From: Variovorax sp. OAS795
GTDB lineage: Bacteria > Pseudomonadota > Gammaproteobacteria > Burkholderiales > Burkholderiaceae_C
Assembly (NCBI RefSeq): GCF_040546685.1
Contig: NZ_JBEPOH010000001.1
Span: 3,100,001 to 3,164,000, forward strand
DNA length: 64,000 bases
Reading direction: 5' to 3'
In this document: piece by piece, positions 60,064 through 64,000 of the stretch
How positions within the stretch are numbered: position 1 is the stretch's first letter
How the letters are laid out: every line of letters begins with the position of its first letter
Position numbers and translations under genes: made by a program
The notes under the pieces: generated by a model
The model's input: the letters and a program-made list of their open reading frames with translations, nothing else
Told to the model about the DNA's origin: nothing
Databases searched by the model: none

Positions 60064-61410
60064 TCACGCGGGGATGAGCCTATCTAGTAGCGCTGCGTAT
60101 GTCCGCTCGTAGAGTGCGGCTGAAAGTTGGGACGGAGCAGACAGCGGATCGAATTCAAAGTAGTTGGAGTCTCGAAGGATCGGCACTGCGTAGTGCGGCG
60201 CTTCAACGTCGTCCAGAGAAAATTCTGGCATCGTGACCACACCTTCTCCTGATTGATCAAGTACAGGACTGCTTGAGTCCTCTCCGAGTGGAATGTCCCG
60301 ATAAAGAAACTCTCGAAAGAGGTCGTGTGCCCGGTCGCGGAAAGCCTGCTGGCGCTCGGCCAGAGGGGAGGCTTTCGCATGAACCATCTTCAGCCGGACG
60401 AGCCAGTCGTCCTGGAAGTTGCGCGGCGAACGTGCGAGATGGGCTAACAAGTATCTGTACCCGGCAAAAGTCTGCGGCGTGTCTTCGCCAAACAGCAGGA
60501 CTTGCGCGCCCAAACCCAGCAACGCAGCAGCCGTTGATTCATTCAGACCGGCTCGCACATCGACCAGAACGGCGTCGTACTGTTTTGATCCCGCGATCGT
60601 ATCGACGAGCCATCTTGTTTGATCAGAGAAACTCGCCAAAGCTCCATCCGCTGTAGATGATTCGACATAGGCTCGCGCAAGCTTCGCCAAAACGTTGGCC
60701 GGATGCTCTTGGGCCGTTGCTCCAACGGCTGGCACTACATCGATAAGTCCCTTGCCCTTGCCGAAAGGGCTGGGTGCCATCATGTCAAAAAGGAAGCTGT
60801 CATCGAAATTGCCCAGCGAACGTTCGATATAGCCATCCAAAAGACCGTACGCCGGCAGTTCATTTGGTGGAAGCATCATTGCACCGATTCCGGGGGCCTC
60901 AAGGTCCAAATCAATCACCAAGACCTTCTTGCCGGCCTCTGCGAAGTGAGTTGCTGCAACCGCGAGCGCTGTGGTGCGACCAACTCCACCTTTGATGCTC
61001 GCGAAGGCATACCGAGGGGTCGGAAGACTGGAATTTGCCGGTGCAAGCAACCAGTCGGCGCCAACGATCCGTTGGTCGATCAGGTTGACGTAGAGAGATT
61101 GCCCTAGTACAGATACGGCTTCTCGGTAAGGGCGGCTCCGTTTTATTAGTCCACTAACGCCAGGACTTTGTGCGTCAGTGACCACGAAATCTTCGAGACA
61201 GTAGGGACCAGCCGCTGCGATCGCAGCTTCCGCTGCTCGTTTCAACAGGTCGTCTGGAAGGGGCTCCAAAGCAATGAACGTGAGGTGGCCCTCTGAGTTC
61301 CTCAGTATCCAACCTTTCTCGACCGTTTCGAGGCCAAGGATCTGAACCATGGCTTCCGCGAAAAGGGCCAGACTGGTGTCGAAGCGGGGCGTAACTTTTG
61401 GGTCGGTCAT
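60064..61410 (-). CDS. ParA/MinD-like ATPase with KGGVGR variant P-loop
   Basis: 448 residues. The ParA deviant Walker A is FASIKGGVGRTTALA (about 137-150): the signature Lys140 is kept but the P-loop Lys is Arg144. Then DLDLEAPGIG (167-176) and VDVRAGLNEST (switch II region). The N-terminal 135 residues are an extra domain not found in ParA. No centromere-like repeats or ParB gene are nearby, so plasmid-type partition is unlikely. ATG 61408-61410 overlaps the HEPN-like stop. Confidence 0.78.
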   Translation of the reverse strand: MTDPKVTPRFDTSLALFAEAMVQILGLETVEKGWILRNSEGHLTFIALEPLPDDLLKRAAEAAIAAAGPYCLEDFVVTDAQSPGVSGLIKRSRPYREAVSVLGQSLYVNLIDQRIVGADWLLAPANSSLPTPRYAFASIKGGVGRTTALAVAATHFAEAGKKVLVIDLDLEAPGIGAMMLPPNELPAYGLLDGYIERSLGNFDDSFLFDMMAPSPFGKGKGLIDVVPAVGATAQEHPANVLAKLARAYVESSTADGALASFSDQTRWLVDTIAGSKQYDAVLVDVRAGLNESTAAALLGLGAQVLLFGEDTPQTFAGYRYLLAHLARSPRNFQDDWLVRLKMVHAKASPLAERQQAFRDRAHDLFREFLYRDIPLGEDSSSPVLDQSGEGVVTMPEFSLDDVEAPHYAVPILRDSNYFEFDPLSAPSQLSAALYERTYAALLDRLIPA

Positions 61411-61787
61411 ATGAGCAGTCCTAGTGCGTCGTTGGCATCCGATCTCCATCGCTCTGCCTGGGCTTCGCTGATCGACCCGGTTTGGGCGTATCGCATCACG
61501 ATTTCCCAATACTGCATGAAACTTTCTCGTGCCAAGAGGCTTCGCGCAGCAGAGGCTTGACGTCCCTTTATGGCAATTCGTGCAAGTCCTCTCAAACTCG
61601 GCCAATGTTTCCACATTGCTTCTTCATCCTGTAATAAGCCGAACTCCGTTAGCTTTTGCTTGATCGCACACTCTGCTGACAGGCCAAAGTGGTAACCGGC
61701 GTTGTCAAAGCGCTTGTCGGTTAGGAGCTTGCATCCATCTGCGTAGTGCCTTTGCGCTGCAGCTCTCATATCTGTCGTGTACGCCAT
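61407..61787 (-). CDS. Small helical HEPN-like protein (first gene of cargo operon)
   Basis: 126 residues; ATG at 61785-61787, ATGA overlap with the next gene. MRAAAQRHYADGCKLLTDKR and YHFGLSAECAIKQKL resemble HEPN helical-bundle proteins, but the RNase motif R-x4-6-H is absent (MRYAQTG only). A regulator, substrate adaptor or toxin of the system is possible. Confidence 0.65.
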   Translation of the reverse strand: MAYTTDMRAAAQRHYADGCKLLTDKRFDNAGYHFGLSAECAIKQKLTEFGLLQDEEAMWKHWPSLRGLARIAIKGRQASAARSLLARESFMQYWEIVMRYAQTGSISEAQAERWRSDANDALGLLI

Positions 61788-61961
61788 TCTTGTCGGGAGT
61801 TGTGGGACGTGAGCACCGCCGTGCCTGGGAGCGGGCGGCTTGAAGAGTGCTTCCTCTCGTGTTGATAGTACCAACACAATCTTGGCCCTCGACATCGATC
61901 GCCGGACGTTGGTTCACTGCCGCAGCCTCGATCCGGTTTGGTTTTCCGCGCGCGGTCGAGA

Positions 61962-61973
61962 CCCCGCCCCGCC
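61962..61973 (-). other. Possible P2-type cos site
   Basis: On the minus strand GGCGGGGCGGGG differs at one base from GGCGAGGCGGGG, which I remember as the start of the P2 cohesive end, and is followed by a GCGCGC block. Read in this direction it leads to the cargo operon and Q, as cosL does in P2 and phiCTX. Confidence 0.4.
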
Positions 61974-62143
61974 CGCGCGCTAGATGTGTTGCTTTCGTCG
62001 GCACCGTCGCGCTAGTTCGGGTGCGGCGCGCATCTGCCAGGCCGAACGTGATGGCGCCCTTCCGTAGATGACGCTCATCGACGCCTCTTGCAGCGGTTTC
62101 TCTGCCGGTTCGTCCCGGGGAATGGCCGACCCTCGGAGGGGCG

Positions 62144-62467
62144 AATCCGGTTTGGGTTCGGGGAAAGCCTGATTTCCTAATCGGGGGTCCCAAACCGGCC
62201 GCGAACCCCCGTGGCGCCTGGCGCTGAGCAGGTTAGGTTTCACCCTGATCTGACCTAACCTGAAACCTAATTTTTTCCTAAGTTGTTGATCTATATAGGG
62301 ATTTGTTTTCCGGAAGATCAGAGTCGACAACCCTGATCTGGTTAGGTTCAGATTAGGAAAAAATCAGGTTTCTCAAAACAGCCGAAACCCGCATGGATAA
62401 AGGCTTTGCGGGGTGTTTGGGCATGTCGATTAGGAAGATCAGGCTTTCCCCGAACCCTTACCGGAAT
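62144..62467. repeat. 324-bp palindromic non-coding element (MITE-like)
   Basis: Terminal arms of about 38 bp: 62154-62183 pairs with 62427-62457 with one extra base as the only change, extended by ATTCCGGT-like ends. Nested inside are CAGGTTAGGT/ACCTAACCTG (62229-62262), a 19-bp pair with one mismatch (62263-62281, 62353-62371), and two ACCCTGATCTG direct repeats (62242-62252, 62330-62340). AT-rich centre (CTATATAGGG). No open frame. Rest of 61788-62603 shows no gene. Confidence 0.7.
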
Positions 62468-62603
62468 TTTGGAGCGGAGCAACTGACGGCGCGCGACCAC
62501 ATGTCCGCGCGGATTTGGCGGACAACAAACAACCAACTGAACCGGCGCGAAGACTAGGATGACGCGGGTGCTTGGAGGCAAGCAGATAGCCCCTTGTCGC
62601 TTG

Positions 62604-62999
62604 TCAGATTGGCCGCACCTCGAAGTACGCCTCATTGGTGTCGCCCAGATCTCGGAAGCCTGCGGTCCTGGCCGCGTCGAAGGCCTTGATCCATCGGCTG
62701 GCCAGCGCCACCTCGTGCTTCGCAAGGTCGCTTTCACCAGACTCGCTCGCGTTCTGAAAAGCCCGGAGCGCGAGTACCACGTCATCGCCCAGTTGCCGAT
62801 CGAGCTCGCGCCGGAAGCGCTGTTCCGCGACCTTCAGCGCGTCGACGGCCGGGTAGTCCACCAAGCGCACCCTGTAGGTCACCCGGTGCACGGGCTCGAC
62901 GTCTTCGAAGCGGAATGGTGCATCTTCCTCGTGCGTGGCTAGATCCGCAGTGATCGCCTTGACCTGCACGTTCGGGGCGAAAAGTTCAGCTTGGGTCAT
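62604..62999 (-). CDS. Hypothetical protein
   Basis: 131 residues; acidic, mixed alpha/beta (VTYRVRLVDYPAVDALKVAEQRF). Overlaps the next upstream gene by 14 bases. Third of a three-gene string. Unknown family. Confidence 0.6.
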   Translation of the reverse strand: MTQAELFAPNVQVKAITADLATHEEDAPFRFEDVEPVHRVTYRVRLVDYPAVDALKVAEQRFRRELDRQLGDDVVLALRAFQNASESGESDLAKHEVALASRWIKAFDAARTAGFRDLGDTNEAYFEVRPI

Positions 63000-63333
63000 G
63001 GTTCGAATTCACAGCGTTCTGAAGCAATTGCAGAGAAAGGGATCCAGGCAGGCTGTGAACCTCGCAGTACCAGACCTGGTAGCACCACCGTCCGCCGACT
63101 TGTTCGGTTCCCGCGAAGCTGATGGTGTCGAGTGCGCACGCGACCACCTCGGGCCGCCACAGGAGGCCGATCGGCGGCGCTACATCACCGGGCCCCGAAC
63201 TCCACAAGCCGAGTTGCATCCGTCCTTCCACCGGCCGCAGCGTCAGCATCCCGGACAGCCACGGCTGGTCCACAAACTCCCGCTTGCTCAACAAGGTGCC
63301 GCCGCGGTATCGGCGACGCATCCTGACTCTCAT
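62986..63333 (-). CDS. Hypothetical protein
   Basis: 115 residues; basic start (MRVRMRRRYRGG), then a hydrophobic beta-rich part with four Trp. ATGA overlap with the upstream gene. Unknown. Confidence 0.6.
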   Translation of the reverse strand: MRVRMRRRYRGGTLLSKREFVDQPWLSGMLTLRPVEGRMQLGLWSSGPGDVAPPIGLLWRPEVVACALDTISFAGTEQVGGRWCYQVWYCEVHSLPGSLSLQLLQNAVNSNHDPS

Positions 63334-63575
63334 AGGAGCTCACTGTCGGCCTTGGGCGGCTTGGGCAGCAGGCCCGGAATCCCGTGCATCACTGCACGGA
63401 TGTGGTCGCCCGCGTTTCGATCCACGTCGCCATACAGGTCCCCGATCCTCGCGCAGCGGCCCGACACCAGATCTGCGAAGTCGAGCAATGTCGGGCGGAG
63501 TGGCTCGCCTGCGGCAAGCTCTCCTGCTCGTCGCGCCATCTGGGCGATCTCTTCTTCGATGGGAGGCTCGGGCAT
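63330..63575 (-). CDS. Hypothetical protein, first gene downstream of the LexA box
   Basis: 81 residues; acidic N-terminus (PEPPIEEEIAQMARRAGELA). Starts 36 bases from the LexA box. Unknown family. Confidence 0.6.
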   Translation of the reverse strand: MPEPPIEEEIAQMARRAGELAAGEPLRPTLLDFADLVSGRCARIGDLYGDVDRNAGDHIRAVMHGIPGLLPKPPKADSELL

Positions 63576-63611
63576 GGGGTCTTCGGAGGTCAGGCGGCTA
63601 GCACTTTTGTG

Positions 63612-63627
63612 CTGTACAAATATACAG
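63612..63627. promoter_or_regulatory. LexA (SOS) box
   Basis: CTGT-N8-ACAG with AT-rich centre, flanked by TAT, a perfect match to the E. coli-type SOS box. It lies between divergent small genes. Confidence 0.7.
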
Positions 63628-63648
63628 TATTTTGCATGGAATGCCAGT

Positions 63649-63831
63649 ATGCAAAGCGCTCCTTCATCAACGTGGATCGCCGCCTGCGCGCAGCGTCTTC
63701 AGCAGCAGTGGCATACCGTCGATCCTCGCGACCTAGAAGATGTAGCGCGCGATCTGTGGAGCGACGAGCGGATCGACGCCGCCGGACGAAGCTGCGGTGG
63801 ATTGGCCGAGGCCAATCTCCGAGTGCCGTAA
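63649..63831 (+). CDS. Hypothetical small protein
   Basis: 60 residues; WIAACAQRLQQQWHTVDPRDLEDVARDLWSDER is helical and acidic, ATG 63649 22 bases after the LexA box, so SOS control is likely. Unknown family. Confidence 0.5.
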   Translation: MQSAPSSTWIAACAQRLQQQWHTVDPRDLEDVARDLWSDERIDAAGRSCGGLAEANLRVP

Positions 63832-63954
63832 ATCGCCCCAGCTACAAGGCTCCTCGACGTGTTTCATCATCAGAGCGCGGATGTCCGGCGCATGAGAATT
63901 TGCCGATCCCGCAGCACAGCATCAGGCCGACGAGGCCGGCGCTACATTTAGCTG

Positions 63955-64000
63955 ATGCCCGCAGAAGAATTTGTATCGCCTGTCCGCACCGCCAGCTTGA
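63955..64000 (+). CDS. Possible gene start, cut by window end
   Basis: ATG then PAEEFVSPVRTASL, open to the edge. Too short to identify. Confidence 0.25.
   Translation, partial: MPAEEFVSPVRTASL

Noticed and set aside
60064..61410. Plasmid-type ParA partition system
   Set aside because: No ParB gene or centromere-like iterons nearby and the P-loop Lys is replaced by Arg.
63848..63858. GGCTCCTCGAC, identical to part of the tRNA-Asn 3' end, as a possible right attachment site
   Set aside because: Identity stops after 11 bases, and the right end should contain a full tRNA-Asn, which is absent.

Overview
The window looks like a high-GC betaproteobacterial chromosome, most likely a Variovorax-type member of the Comamonadaceae. 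This is inferred from gene content and codon use, not from any marker gene search. Bases 1 to about 22,600 are host chromosome. Bases 22,619 to at least 62,000 are a P2-type (phiCTX-like layout) prophage. The right prophage border is not visible inside the window.

Host part. From the left: the end of a penicillin-binding endopeptidase, an IclR regulator, the overlapping N-degron pair bpt-aat, an orphan molybdopterin hydroxylase subunit with a small SRPBCC protein, and pobA facing an IclR regulator. Next come a QseB/QseC-type two-component pair and an HtrA/DegP protease, whose upstream region holds a perfect TTTAAG-N5-CTTAAG box, then a run of small hypothetical genes. The best-organised host locus is 13.6-21.4 kb: a PQQ alcohol dehydrogenase with a lanthanide-type Asp-x-Asp active site, a HiPIP electron carrier, a sigma-54 activator, cytochrome c-550 (PedF-like) with a periplasmic binding protein, and an aldehyde dehydrogenase. 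Three sites matching the -24/-12 sigma-54 consensus sit in front of the dehydrogenase, the cytochrome and the aldehyde dehydrogenase, so this looks like one alcohol-oxidation regulon run by the sigma-54 activator.

Prophage part. The left border is a 49-bp copy of the 3' half of tRNA-Asn (22,619-22,667). Then come a small unknown gene, a tyrosine integrase, a DUF4224 protein, a cytosine methyltransferase with an unusual internal repeat, a dNMP kinase, a toprim primase-helicase, an Ogr/Delta-like zinc finger activator, small ribbon-helix-helix proteins and two XRE regulators (immunity region). Plus-strand cargo follows: an OLD-family ATPase-nuclease, a trypsin-like protease ending in a SEC-C zinc motif, and a HigB-HigA toxin-antitoxin pair. 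The late block runs D-U-T-E'-E-FII-FI-tail fibre-I-J-W-V-[second OLD-like nuclease]-S-R-Rz/Rz1-lysozyme-holins-X-L-M-N-O on the minus strand, with P and Q on the plus strand. It keeps the E/E' TTTTTTG frameshift site, nested Rz/Rz1 genes and two Ogr-type dyads.

Right end. Beyond the portal gene is a three-gene minus-strand operon: a small helical HEPN-like protein, a ParA-like ATPase with an altered KGGVGR P-loop, and a second P-loop ATPase. It sits between Q and a possible P2-type cos sequence near 61,962-61,973, the place where phiCTX carries its toxin gene. I regard it as the best candidate for an undescribed, probably phage-defence, system. Next to it is a 324-bp non-coding element with about 38-bp terminal inverted repeats and nested inner repeats. 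The window closes with four small genes around a perfect LexA box.
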